Source: Salmonella bongori NCTC 12419 (GTDB lineage Bacteria; Pseudomonadota; Gammaproteobacteria; Enterobacterales; Enterobacteriaceae). Taken from it: 64,000 nt of DNA. Each line of letters begins with the position of its first letter. Within the stretch, counting starts at the first letter, position 1. Made by a program: the position numbers and the translations under genes. The stretch covers positions 558,001-622,000 of the forward strand of contig NC_015761.1 in NCBI RefSeq assembly GCF_000252995.1. Reading direction: 5' to 3'. Of the stretch, positions 17,922 to 26,899 are shown one piece after another. The notes under the pieces were generated by a model that saw only the letters and a list, made by a program, of their open reading frames with translations, was not told the origin of the DNA and did not search any database.

Positions 17922-20027
17922 ATGAATAAGTCAGGGAAATACCTCGTCTGGACAGCGCTCTCGGTATTGGGTGCGTTTGCCCTGGGCTATATTGCGTTAA
18001 ATCGTGGGGAACAGATCAACGCGTTATGGATTGTGGTCGCGTCGGTCTGTGTCTATCTTATTGCGTATCGTTTTTATGGACTCTACATCGCCAAAAAGGT
18101 GCTGGCGGTTGATCCAACGCGTATGACTCCTGCAGTACGTCATAACGATGGTCTGGATTATGTTCCGACCGATAAGAAAGTGCTTTTTGGGCACCATTTT
18201 GCAGCAATAGCCGGGGCAGGGCCGTTAGTAGGTCCGGTGCTGGCGGCGCAGATGGGATATCTGCCAGGTATGATCTGGCTGCTGGCGGGCGTTGTTCTGG
18301 CAGGCGCGGTACAGGACTTTATGGTGTTGTTCGTCTCGACCCGTCGCGATGGGCGCTCGCTTGGTGAGCTGGTTAAAGAGGAAATGGGCGCGACGGCAGG
18401 GGTGATCGCGCTGGTCGCCTGTTTTATGATCATGGTGATCATTCTGGCTGTGCTGGCGATGATAGTGGTGAAAGCGCTGACCCATAGCCCGTGGGGAACC
18501 TACACCGTCGCGTTCACGATTCCGCTGGCGATCTTTATGGGGATCTACCTGCGCTATCTGCGTCCGGGGCGTATCGGCGAGGTGTCGATCATTGGGCTGG
18601 TGTTCCTCATTTTCGCTATTATTTCCGGTGGATGGGTGGCGGCAAGCCCAACCTGGGCGCCGTACTTTGACTTTACCGGCGTGCAGCTTACCTGGATGCT
18701 GGTGGGCTACGGTTTTGTCGCGGCGGTATTACCGGTCTGGCTGCTGCTCGCGCCGCGTGATTACCTGTCTACCTTCCTGAAAATTGGCACAATTGTCGGT
18801 CTGGCGGTCGGGATTCTGATCATGCGCCCGACGCTGACTATGCCAGCGTTGACCAAATTTGTTGATGGCACAGGGCCAGTCTGGACGGGCGACCTGTTCC
18901 CGTTCCTGTTTATTACCATCGCCTGTGGTGCGGTATCCGGCTTCCATGCGCTCATCTCCTCCGGCACGACGCCGAAGATGTTGGCCAACGAAGGCCAGGC
19001 CTGCTTTATCGGTTATGGCGGGATGTTAATGGAATCTTTCGTCGCCATTATGGCGCTGGTCTCCGCCTGTATTATCGATCCGGGCGTTTACTTTGCGATG
19101 AATAGCCCGATGGCGGTACTGGCGCCAGCGGGGACAGCGGATGTCGTGGCTTCTGCCGCGCAGGTGGTCAGTAGTTGGGGTTTCGCTATCACGCCGGATA
19201 CGTTACACCAGATTGCCAATGAGGTCGGCGAGCAATCTATTATCTCCCGCGCAGGCGGTGCGCCAACGCTGGCGGTAGGAATGGCTTATATTCTCCATGG
19301 CGCGCTGGGCGGGATGATGGATGTGGCGTTCTGGTATCACTTTGCCATTCTGTTTGAAGCGTTGTTTATTCTGACGGCGGTAGATGCGGGTACCCGCGCG
19401 GCGCGCTTTATGTTGCAGGATCTGTTGGGCGTAGTGTCGCCAGGGTTGAAACGTACCGATTCATTGCCAGCGAACCTGCTTGCCACTGCGTTGTGCGTGC
19501 TGGCGTGGGGCTATTTCCTCCATCAGGGCGTGGTCGATCCGTTGGGCGGTATTAACACATTGTGGCCGCTGTTTGGTATCGCTAACCAGATGCTGGCGGG
19601 TATGGCACTGATGCTCTGCGCCGTGGTACTGTTCAAAATGAAGCGTCAGCGTTATGCGTGGGTCGCTCTGGTACCGACGGCCTGGCTGCTGATTTGTACG
19701 TTGACAGCGGGCTGGCAGAAAGCGTTTAGTCCGGATGCGAAAATCGGTTTCCTGGCCATTGCCAACAAGTTCCAGGCGATGATCGACAGCGGTAATATTC
19801 CGCCGCAGTACACCGAATCGCAGCTTGCGCAACTGGTATTCAATAATCGTCTGGATGCCGGGCTAACGATTTTCTTTATGGTGGTGGTCGTGGTACTGGC
19901 ACTGTTTTCTATTAAGACGGCGTTGGCCGCTCTGAAGATTGATAAACCGACGGCGAATGAAACGCCGTATGAGCCGATGCCAGAAAATGTGGATGAGATC
20001 GTGACGCAGGCGAAAGGCGCGCACTAA
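17922..20027 (+). CDS. cstA: Carbon-starvation pyruvate/peptide transporter CstA
   Basis: Large polytopic inner-membrane protein of 701 residues with about sixteen to eighteen hydrophobic segments. It belongs to the CstA family, which takes up pyruvate and has been linked to peptide uptake on carbon starvation. Family hallmarks are HHFAAIAGAGPLVGPVLAAQMGY, SGFHALISSGTTPK and the late DAGTRAARFM. A GGA lies just before the start (GGACAACAACTATG), a plausible CsrA contact, as known for E. coli cstA. It is followed by ybdD, as usual for cstA-type genes. Confidence 0.96.
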   Translation: MNKSGKYLVWTALSVLGAFALGYIALNRGEQINALWIVVASVCVYLIAYRFYGLYIAKKVLAVDPTRMTPAVRHNDGLDYVPTDKKVLFGHHFAAIAGAGPLVGPVLAAQMGYLPGMIWLLAGVVLAGAVQDFMVLFVSTRRDGRSLGELVKEEMGATAGVIALVACFMIMVIILAVLAMIVVKALTHSPWGTYTVAFTIPLAIFMGIYLRYLRPGRIGEVSIIGLVFLIFAIISGGWVAASPTWAPYFDFTGVQLTWMLVGYGFVAAVLPVWLLLAPRDYLSTFLKIGTIVGLAVGILIMRPTLTMPALTKFVDGTGPVWTGDLFPFLFITIACGAVSGFHALISSGTTPKMLANEGQACFIGYGGMLMESFVAIMALVSACIIDPGVYFAMNSPMAVLAPAGTADVVASAAQVVSSWGFAITPDTLHQIANEVGEQSIISRAGGAPTLAVGMAYILHGALGGMMDVAFWYHFAILFEALFILTAVDAGTRAARFMLQDLLGVVSPGLKRTDSLPANLLATALCVLAWGYFLHQGVVDPLGGINTLWPLFGIANQMLAGMALMLCAVVLFKMKRQRYAWVALVPTAWLLICTLTAGWQKAFSPDAKIGFLAIANKFQAMIDSGNIPPQYTESQLAQLVFNNRLDAGLTIFFMVVVVVLALFSIKTALAALKIDKPTANETPYEPMPENVDEIVTQAKGAH

Positions 20028-20043
20028 TCTTTTTTCATCGATA

Positions 20044-20068
20044 GCCCTCTCCAGAACAAGGGGAGGGC
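20044..20068 (+). repeat. Hairpin between cstA and ybdD
   Basis: GCCCTCTCC / GGGGAGGGC with a 7-nt loop (one G-U pair) directly after cstA, with no U-tract. It could stabilise the cstA 3' end or reduce read-through into ybdD. Confidence 0.5.
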
Positions 20069-20090
20069 GTTTGTAAGACAGGTGACAACA

Positions 20091-20288
20091 ATGTTCGATA
20101 CGCTTTCGAAAGCCGGAAAATATCTGGGGCAGGCAGCAAAAATGATGATTGGCGTGCCGGATTACGACAACTATGTTGAGCATATGCGCGTGACACATCC
20201 GGATCAAACGCCAATGACCTATGAAGAATTTTTCCGCGAGCGACAGGATGCACGCTATGGTGGCAAAGGCGGCGCGCGTTGTTGCTGA
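20091..20288 (+). CDS. ybdD: Small CstA-associated protein YbdD
   Basis: A 65-residue protein of the YbdD/YjiX family, which accompanies CstA/BtsT transporters and is thought to help their function. The sequence starts MFDTLSKAGKYLGQ and ends GGKGGARCC, with a conserved PDYDNYVEHM core. The ATG at 20091 is preceded by ACAGGTGA. The longer frame starting at 20082 lacks a ribosome site. Confidence 0.93.
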   Translation: MFDTLSKAGKYLGQAAKMMIGVPDYDNYVEHMRVTHPDQTPMTYEEFFRERQDARYGGKGGARCC

Positions 20289-20373
20289 TCTTTGTCGGGT
20301 AATGTCGCCAGCGGATTATTTTTCAATAAATTACGTTATTATTACCCAGGTTGTTAAGCGTAGTCCCGCCAGG

Positions 20374-21462
20374 TTATGTCCTGAAAAATTCAACTTTTTC
20401 AAACGCCGCGCGCAGGGTTTCTGGCGTTAACGTAACCGGTAAATAGTGGATGGATTCCACAGGGCGCAGGGTATGCGCGATCATTTTATTGATATCTGCG
20501 GTGTTATGGATATCCACATCCAGTTCGGTAAGCCGGGTCGGTAGATGAAAACGTCGATACGCCGCAATCAATTGTGACAAAACCTCATCTTGCTCCAATA
20601 GTGCGCTTTGTACCAGAATGCCATAAGCCACTTTTGTTCCGTGCAGGAACTTCTCTGTTTGCGGCAGGACGGTCAGGCCGTTGTGTACCGCATGGGCAGC
20701 GGCGACGCGGGTATAGCGTTCACCAAGGCCGCCGACCATACCGCCGCCAGCAATAATCGCATCCACTACGTCACAAAATACCTGCGTCAACTGTCGCTGT
20801 TGTTTATCCGCTAAAGCCTGCTCGCTGCTTTTCAGCAGAAGATCGCGTATGGCGCACGCGTTGTTAATGCCCAGCCGCACAGTCAATGGCAACGTTTCCG
20901 GCTGCGGCGCAAGCACAACGGCTTCATACCATTTCGCCAGAGTATCGCCAATGCCAGCCAACAGATAATCATCGGGTGCGTGCAGGATAATGTGGGGTTC
21001 GACCAGCACCAAAAAATTGGCATCATCAAAAATTTCGAACTGTAACGCTTGTCCTGCATCGTTATACCAGACGGAGAGTGGCGTCCAGGCGGCGCAGGTT
21101 GCTGCGATTGTGGGGATGGCGACAAACGGTAGATTCAGACGGCGGGCAAGCGCTTTTGTGGTATCAAGCAGAGCACCTCCGCCGACGCCAATCACTACCT
21201 GTCGATCATCGCCGGAGTCATGCGCCAGTTGGACAACATGACGTTCGCTACAATGACCGGTAAACCGTAGATGTTTTGCACCAGCATACTCAAATGCTCC
21301 CGGCAGGTAAGGCCTGGCGGCGACAATCGCACGTTCTCCGTACACCCACACAGCGTGGGAAAGCTGTTCCTCCGTGAAAAAATCTGTCAGCCTGCTGAGG
21401 CTTCCTACATGGGAGAGGTAGTTCGCCGGCCCGGTCACGACACGAATAGCACAGTTGTTCAT
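20374..21462 (-). CDS. hcxA: Iron-type alcohol dehydrogenase family protein, hydroxycarboxylate dehydrogenase A (YbdH)
   Basis: A 362-residue member of the iron-containing alcohol/glycerol dehydrogenase family. The E. coli orthologue reduces 2-oxo acids to 2-hydroxy acids. Visible motifs are the dinucleotide-binding GVGGGALLDTTKALA, PTIAATCAAWTPLSVWY, and metal-binding positions around GIGDTLAKWYE and AAAHAVHNGL with a later FLHGTKVAYG. It is divergent from ybdL across a tandem MetJ-box sequence, which suggests a role in the 2-oxo acid side of methionine metabolism. Confidence 0.92.
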   Translation of the reverse strand: MNNCAIRVVTGPANYLSHVGSLSRLTDFFTEEQLSHAVWVYGERAIVAARPYLPGAFEYAGAKHLRFTGHCSERHVVQLAHDSGDDRQVVIGVGGGALLDTTKALARRLNLPFVAIPTIAATCAAWTPLSVWYNDAGQALQFEIFDDANFLVLVEPHIILHAPDDYLLAGIGDTLAKWYEAVVLAPQPETLPLTVRLGINNACAIRDLLLKSSEQALADKQQRQLTQVFCDVVDAIIAGGGMVGGLGERYTRVAAAHAVHNGLTVLPQTEKFLHGTKVAYGILVQSALLEQDEVLSQLIAAYRRFHLPTRLTELDVDIHNTADINKMIAHTLRPVESIHYLPVTLTPETLRAAFEKVEFFRT

Positions 21463-21504
21463 GGTGTGTTGTCCTTATGACTTTCTGGTGGTGTTATTAT
21501 ATTT

Positions 21505-21520
21505 AGACATCTAAACGTCT
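21505..21520. promoter_or_regulatory. Tandem MetJ boxes between ybdH and ybdL
   Basis: Two adjacent octamers, AGACATCT (21505) and AAACGTCT (21513), each match the MetJ consensus AGACGTCT at seven of eight positions. They are directly abutted, as in known MetJ operators. They lie in the 126-bp divergent gap, so one operator could control both genes. Confidence 0.8.
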
Positions 21521-21588
21521 TGATTGCCAAATGCTAGCACCGTGTTATAGTGTGTTCAACAACCACTTCACTGGCGGGGATGAAGATA

Positions 21589-22749
21589 ATGAGAAGTAAC
21601 GAACTGATCCCACAAAGTAAATTGCCCAATCTTGGTACCACGATTTTTACCCAAATGAGCGCGCTGGCGCAGAGGTACCAGGCGATAAATTTATCGCAGG
21701 GTTTCCCTGATTTTGACGGGCCGCGTTATTTACAGGAGCGGTTGGCTTATCATGTCGCACAGGGGGCGAATCAATATGCGCCGATGACGGGGGCGCAGGC
21801 GCTACGGGAAGCCATTGCCGATAAAACGGCGGAAATATATGGTTATCGACCGGATGAAGCGTCTGATATTACCGTCACGGCGGGGGCGACAGAGGCGTTG
21901 TATGCCGCGATTACCGCGCTGGTGCGGGAGGGGGACGAGGTAGTCTGTTTTGATCCCAGCTACGACAGCTATGCGCCTGCCGTTGAGCTTTGTGGTGGAG
22001 TATTAAAACGCATAGCGCTTGCGCCACCGCATTTTTGCGTGGACTGGCAGGCGTTTTCAGGAGTGCTTAGCGAGCGCACACGGCTGGTGATCCTTAATAC
22101 GCCGCACAATCCTACCGCCACTGTCTGGCGTCAGGCGGATATCGACGCGCTGTGGCAGGCTATTAGCACGCGGGAAATCTATGTATTAAGCGATGAAGTA
22201 TACGAACATATTTGCTTTGCTGCTGAAGGCCATGCCAGCGTACTGGCGCACCCCCGGTTACGAGAGCGGGCGGTTGCCGTGTCATCGTTTGGTAAAACCT
22301 TCCATATGACCGGGTGGAAGGTTGGTTATTGCATAGCGCCTCCAGCCATTAGCGCTGAAATACGCAAAGTTCACCAGTACCTGACGTTTTGCGTCAACAC
22401 GCCAGCCCAACTGGCGCTGGCGGATATGCTACGCGCCGCGCCGGAGCACTATCGCATACTCCCCGATTTTTACCGGAAAAAGCGGGATGTGCTGGTTAAT
22501 GCGCTGGCGCAAAGCCGATTAAATGTGCTGCCGTGTGAAGGCACCTATTTTCTGTTAATCGATTACAGCGCTGTGTCGACGCAACATGACGTTGAGTTTT
22601 GCCAGTGGCTGACCAAAGAAATTGGCGTTGCCGCGATTCCGCTCTCTGTCTTTTGCGCCGCCCCTTTCCCGCATCAGCTTATACGTTTATGTTTTGCTAA
22701 ACAGGAATCAACGCTGTTAGCCGCCGCAGATCGCCTGTGTAAACTCTAG
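21589..22749 (+). CDS. ybdL: Methionine-preferring PLP aminotransferase YbdL
   Basis: Fold-type I aminotransferase of 386 residues; the E. coli enzyme prefers methionine, histidine and phenylalanine. It shows INLSQGFPDFDGP, ITVTAGATEALYAA, NTPHNPTATVW, LSDEVYEH, the PLP-lysine region SSFGKTFHMTGWKVGY, and the arginine motif IRLCFAK. The ATG at 21589 matches the E. coli start (RSNELIPQS against TNNPLIPQS) and lies 8 nt after GGGGA. MetJ-like boxes upstream support a role linked to methionine. Confidence 0.94.
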   Translation: MRSNELIPQSKLPNLGTTIFTQMSALAQRYQAINLSQGFPDFDGPRYLQERLAYHVAQGANQYAPMTGAQALREAIADKTAEIYGYRPDEASDITVTAGATEALYAAITALVREGDEVVCFDPSYDSYAPAVELCGGVLKRIALAPPHFCVDWQAFSGVLSERTRLVILNTPHNPTATVWRQADIDALWQAISTREIYVLSDEVYEHICFAAEGHASVLAHPRLRERAVAVSSFGKTFHMTGWKVGYCIAPPAISAEIRKVHQYLTFCVNTPAQLALADMLRAAPEHYRILPDFYRKKRDVLVNALAQSRLNVLPCEGTYFLLIDYSAVSTQHDVEFCQWLTKEIGVAAIPLSVFCAAPFPHQLIRLCFAKQESTLLAAADRLCKL

Positions 22750-23379
22750 TCATTTTACCGTCCACGCCCTGGAAAATCGGCGGTTTGCAAAAAGCTCCTG
22801 CAGACCGTTGATCTGTTTCAGGCGCAAGACTTCATCGGCGTCCATACCTAATTCCTGGCCGATTTTGCTCTCGTCCCAGCCCAGTTGTGAAAGTTCGCGC
22901 ACAATTTCGGACATGGCGTGGATCTGATGGCGCCCGCGCGCGCGGTTATGTCGGATAGTTGCCGCCATTCGTTCGTGACGTTCTCTGTCCAGACACGTTA
23001 CCGGCAGATAGCCCTTCAGACGCGATTTCAGGACCGCTTTTCCTTTGCCCAGCTCATGGCGGTGAAAACCATCCACAATCTCATATTCTTCCGCATCGGC
23101 CTTAACCACGACGATCGGTTGGGTAAAACCATCTTTTTCAATTGATTTAAGTAGCAGTTTTTTTTCTGGTGGCGCGACGTTATTCGGGTTGTAGTCATTA
23201 GGCGAAATGTGATCGTTTTTTACCCACAGGACACAATCGACGGGCTCACTACGAAACGGGCTAACACTATGTATTGCTAACCTGAATTCATTAATGGCGG
23301 CAATTCTCTCCTCTTCTGGCAGGGCAGATAGAAAGTGAGTTATTTCGGTTGCGAGTCGGTGTTGCATAAGATCCCCCAT
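22750..23379 (-). CDS. ybdM: ParB-like N-terminal domain protein YbdM (IbrB family)
   Basis: About 205-209 residues. The core is a ParB/sulfiredoxin-like domain (NDYNPNNVAPPEKKLLLKSIEKDGFTQP split over residues 60-90, VDGFHRHELGKG, AATIRHNRARGRHQ), followed by a helix-turn-helix-like tail (GWDESKIGQELGMDADEVLRL). Related to IbrB, described with IbrA as an activator of immunoglobulin-binding proteins in E. coli. Two starts are possible: 23379 (MGDLMQH) or 23367 (MQHRLAT), the latter with GGGGGA well spaced. It overlaps the end of ybdN, so the pair is coupled. Confidence 0.9.
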   Translation of the reverse strand: MGDLMQHRLATEITHFLSALPEEERIAAINEFRLAIHSVSPFRSEPVDCVLWVKNDHISPNDYNPNNVAPPEKKLLLKSIEKDGFTQPIVVVKADAEEYEIVDGFHRHELGKGKAVLKSRLKGYLPVTCLDRERHERMAATIRHNRARGRHQIHAMSEIVRELSQLGWDESKIGQELGMDADEVLRLKQINGLQELFANRRFSRAWTVK

Positions 23380-24575
23380 TCCTGGCGTTTAGTTTTCATG
23401 CGTTCGTTATAGCGCTGGTAACTTTTCGGTTTTGTCGGACTGAACGACAGTGCCCGGCACCAGTAATCATTGTTTAGTAATACCTTACAGATCCGCCGCC
23501 ATGACGGTAGGTCTCGTGACCCGATATCGCCTTGTTGCATCTGTGGGATCGTCTCCTGGCCTTTTTTCTTATACCACTGCAAATAAACGGCGATTTTATT
23601 ACGGTAATGTTCGGCAGTTGCTTCGGGCATACTGTGTAGCAGGAGCAGAGCGTACTCTTCCCAGTTAAGGTGATCGGGTTTTAAAATTTTTCGGTGGCCG
23701 TAGAAATGGCTATCTTGTCCGGCATATATCCCGCCGCTGAGTACGCCGCTGACTCTGGCGCACATGGCCGCCCAGCGCTCAGGTTCGATAACATGATATA
23801 GCCATAATCCCTGTCGCTGTTCCGGGCCGAACGGTTCGCAAATCCGCATATAACGAGACGGTACGCCAGCCTGATACATTAAATTATACAATGGGTTACA
23901 GGGTTTGCCTGTTTTGGCGAACCAGGTCCAGATATCGGCGGTTTTCCAGTCATAGATGGGGTAGATATACCAGGTGTGCCCCCCTGGCGCTAATGTGGTC
24001 CAGGGTTTATCGTCGGCAAAGCGCAGTTTATGTGAGTTAGCGATAGCGACAAAACGGTTATAGGACTCGTCGGAGCGAATCCCGACCAGCATGGCGGCAG
24101 GGCGCTTGTCTGAAAACCAGTCAGCAAAATCGCGAACGAACTGTTCAAAGGTCATGCCGTGTTGGTAAAACGAAAAAAACGCCGGGTCGGTAATCGCCTC
24201 TTCCGGCGGTTGTCGTACCCAGTCGGCTCCAGGTTGCCAGCACTGCCACTCCGGCTGATATTGTGAAAGGGAATTTTGCGTGGTCAAGGGTAAAGCGACC
24301 CAATAAAACCGTTCAATCACATCTGCGTAATATTCGCGTAGCGATTGCACATAGTCGATAGTACAGGAGAATTGGGCCTCCCAGTCAATGAACAAAACGT
24401 GGATCTTTTTATTCATTTTGCGTGCCAGCGTCGCTGTCAGGTGCAGCATCAGGCCTGAGTCTTTTCCACCAGAAAATGAAACGCAGACCCGTGGCAAGGT
24501 TTCAAGGGTCCACGCTATACGCTCTTGCGCCGCTTCCAGAACATTTTGTTCAAGCGGAACTTTATACACTGACAT
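23340..24575 (-). CDS. ybdN: PAPS-reductase-like PP-loop protein YbdN (IbrA family)
   Basis: A 411-residue protein with an N-terminal PP-loop ATP pyrophosphatase motif (SFSGGKDSG, about residues 33-41), as in PAPS reductases and DndC-type proteins. A long C-terminal part typical of the DUF3440/IbrA group follows (YIYPIYDWKTADIW, CEPFGPEQRQGLW, YRNKIAVYLQWYKKKG). It is first in a two-gene unit with ybdM, which starts inside its 3' end. The reaction is unknown. The family pairing suggests sulfur or nucleotide chemistry guided by a ParB-like partner. Confidence 0.88.
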   Translation of the reverse strand: MSVYKVPLEQNVLEAAQERIAWTLETLPRVCVSFSGGKDSGLMLHLTATLARKMNKKIHVLFIDWEAQFSCTIDYVQSLREYYADVIERFYWVALPLTTQNSLSQYQPEWQCWQPGADWVRQPPEEAITDPAFFSFYQHGMTFEQFVRDFADWFSDKRPAAMLVGIRSDESYNRFVAIANSHKLRFADDKPWTTLAPGGHTWYIYPIYDWKTADIWTWFAKTGKPCNPLYNLMYQAGVPSRYMRICEPFGPEQRQGLWLYHVIEPERWAAMCARVSGVLSGGIYAGQDSHFYGHRKILKPDHLNWEEYALLLLHSMPEATAEHYRNKIAVYLQWYKKKGQETIPQMQQGDIGSRDLPSWRRICKVLLNNDYWCRALSFSPTKPKSYQRYNERMKTKRQEWGILCNTDSQPK

Positions 24576-24742
24576 CTCTGGTTATTCTCCGATGTATTAA
24601 TCGTATTATATTCAAAAACAATTAACCCAGAGGATAAGCTGATTAGGTTAACTTGCAATACTTTATTATATTTACCATGAGAATGGATATTGAAGATGTA
24701 TATTTATAAATTATGCTTTTACCCATTACTGATGACGGCAGG

Positions 24743-25647
24743 TTAGTTTTTCGTGTTTTTTATGTGCTCAATCAGTTCCGTAAATCCATTATTGTTCAGC
24801 GATGCTTTATTATACATAAGATAAAGCTGGCTGGTAGGAATTGAAAAAGGTGTAACGATTTTTTTTAGCTTCAACACGGGGTTATAATGTTCAACAATCA
24901 TTTTAGGTACAAGACCAATAAGATCCGTTACGCTGATGGTATTGGCGATAGTGATAAATGACTTGCTACGGAAACCAATCACTCTTTCTGGTAATAATGT
25001 ATCGGTAAAAATTTGATATTCTCTTACGTTGGCATCATTGGAGATAAGCTGGGTAAACGCTTCTTTTTTCAGCACTTCAAGCGTTGCGCTTTTTCCGATT
25101 CTGGGATGTTTTTCACTACAAACTAAAAAACATTCAACGTCACTAAAGTAAGTGCACACGATGGAACGGTTACGGACTGGGGTCATAGAAACAACAATAT
25201 CCGCTTTACGGTAAGCCAGCAGATCTTCGGGTTGCTCACTGGTCGATAGCAGATCGTGATGCTCGATTTCAATTTGAGAATCTTTGCGAATATATTTAAC
25301 CAAATCAATTACGTTTTTAGTAATAAGGAGTTGTGGGCTGTAAATAATGAATTTTTTCTTCAGGCTGGACTGGTTCATTATATTAATGGTTTGTTCCAGA
25401 CTGTTAGGTTATTTTCCAGATGATGATGTAAATTAATTCCCGTGATCGTGGGGGTAATACCTTTTCCACAACGGATAAATAAAGGATCATTGAATTGTGT
25501 ACGTAAGCGTTGTAATGACTGGCTGACGGCAGAAGGCGTAATATAGAGTGTTTCTGCGGCCTTGCTAATGCTCAGATGTTGATAAATACATTCAAAAATT
25601 ACCAACAGGTTAAGATCGAACTTTTTAAGATCGTAAAGGTTAGCCAT
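24743..25647 (-). pseudogene. ybdO: LysR-family regulator YbdO, disrupted by a frameshift
   Basis: Two overlapping frames together give one LeuO-like LysR protein of about 300 residues. The first (25647-25378) holds the helix-turn-helix domain (MANLYDLKKF, ITPSAVSQSLQRL) and ends after LENNLTVWNKPLI. The second (25378-24743) holds the effector-binding domain (KKKFIIYSPQLL onward). Restoring one A in the A-run at about 25404 gives a continuous LENNLNSLEQTINIMNQSSLKKK, which resembles the intact protein. So a one-base deletion appears to have split the gene. The start at 25647 has GGGGAGAT upstream. A sequencing error cannot be excluded. Confidence 0.82.
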
Positions 25648-25680
25648 AATATCTCCCCGCACCCTCATGGTATTAACCAT

Positions 25681-25974
25681 GATTATGACTTATTTCAAAT
25701 AATTTACCATAATTATGTTTATAAAACTTAATGTAGAGTTTATTTAAACTAAAATACCACAGTTGTAAATATTTTAGCGAGTAAATAATTACAGTAAAGG
25801 TGAATATAGTTTACATGTGCAACAATGACGGGGGAGGCGACAAATTCTGCGCCGGGGAAAGGCTACCTACCTTATCCGATCTGCCAGTGAATAGCCTCCA
25901 GTGGTTGTGTTAAACTTCATGCCCGATAGACGCAACGCTACCGGGCGAGGTGTCGTTGTGCGTCTGTTTTCGCG
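25681..25974. other. AT-rich spacer between ybdO and dsbG
   Basis: About 290 bp with no credible reading frame. The left part is AT-rich and probably carries the ybdO promoter. The right end holds a hairpin (GCCCGATAG / CTACCGGGC, 25921-25946) downstream of dsbG, which may act as a REP-like or terminator structure for dsbG, although a U-tract is lacking. Confidence 0.5.
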
Positions 25975-26721
25975 TTAAGGTTGCCCCATCATCACGTCCA
26001 ACTGTGCTTTTTCAGGTAAACCAACAACCTGTTGCAGGGTGTTATCTTTATTCATGTAATAAATCGCCGGGGTGGCATTAGCGCCAAGATCATCCATCAA
26101 CTGCTGATTCTGATTAATGACTTTCATCTGCGCCGGCGGGATGGCCGCCGGAACGTCCAGTTTCATTTTTCCGGCTGAGGCCTCATAATCATGCCAGGTT
26201 TTCGCCGGGTCTTTGGCGGCTAAGATTGCTGCGGCTGTCGCCGGGCTTTCCGGTTTAATCACGCCGACCAGTAACGTGCGTAATTGCACTTTGCCAGATT
26301 CGACCCACGGACGGGCCTGTTGCCAGAACTGCTTACAATAGGGGCAGAAAGGGTCGGCGAAGACATACAGCACCACCGGCGCGTCTTTTTTACCGTCGAG
26401 TATCCAGGACGCTTTTTCCATTTTCTGCCACATTTCACGTCCGGCGGGCGCATAGATCTCTTTTTCTATCAGGGCGTTGCTAAGGTTTTCACCTTTTTCA
26501 TTATACATATAGCCGGAAATCGCGTGTTTGCCGTCCGGCGTCAGGTAAATCGTGACGCCCATGTCCTGGTACTTTCCGAGATAGCCTTTCATGCCTCCCG
26601 GCGCATCGAAGGGCTTAAGAATGGTAATACCCTGTTTTTCAATGGCTTTAACCGGCGCAGGCAGGTCTTCCGCGTGGGCGAGGATGGGCAGCATAGCAAG
26701 CAGTAGTGTACGTTTAATCAT
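25975..26721 (-). CDS. dsbG: Periplasmic thiol:disulfide interchange protein DsbG
   Basis: Periplasmic thioredoxin-fold protein that keeps single cysteines reduced and isomerises disulfides, together with DsbC and DsbD. The start at 26721 (MIKRTLLLAMLPILAHA) gives a 248-residue precursor with a clear signal peptide. An N-terminal dimerisation domain precedes the thioredoxin domain with the CPYC active site (FADPFCPYCKQFW) and the cis-proline loop NATPAIYY. It is divergent from ahpC. Confidence 0.96.
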   Translation of the reverse strand: MIKRTLLLAMLPILAHAEDLPAPVKAIEKQGITILKPFDAPGGMKGYLGKYQDMGVTIYLTPDGKHAISGYMYNEKGENLSNALIEKEIYAPAGREMWQKMEKASWILDGKKDAPVVLYVFADPFCPYCKQFWQQARPWVESGKVQLRTLLVGVIKPESPATAAAILAAKDPAKTWHDYEASAGKMKLDVPAAIPPAQMKVINQNQQLMDDLGANATPAIYYMNKDNTLQQVVGLPEKAQLDVMMGQP

Positions 26722-26899
26722 GTTTTTTCCTTTTAAAATCAAAGCGAAAAGAGTATTAATGATGTTGCCTATCGCAGTCATAGGTAAGAGCTGGCGTGGT
26801 GAGATTGCCCTTTCTGTACTGGGGTGATGTAATTCTTTTCGCTGTTACAGCCTTTGTTAAGGTAATGTAGAGCGCAACACTTAGCCAGCATATACTGGC

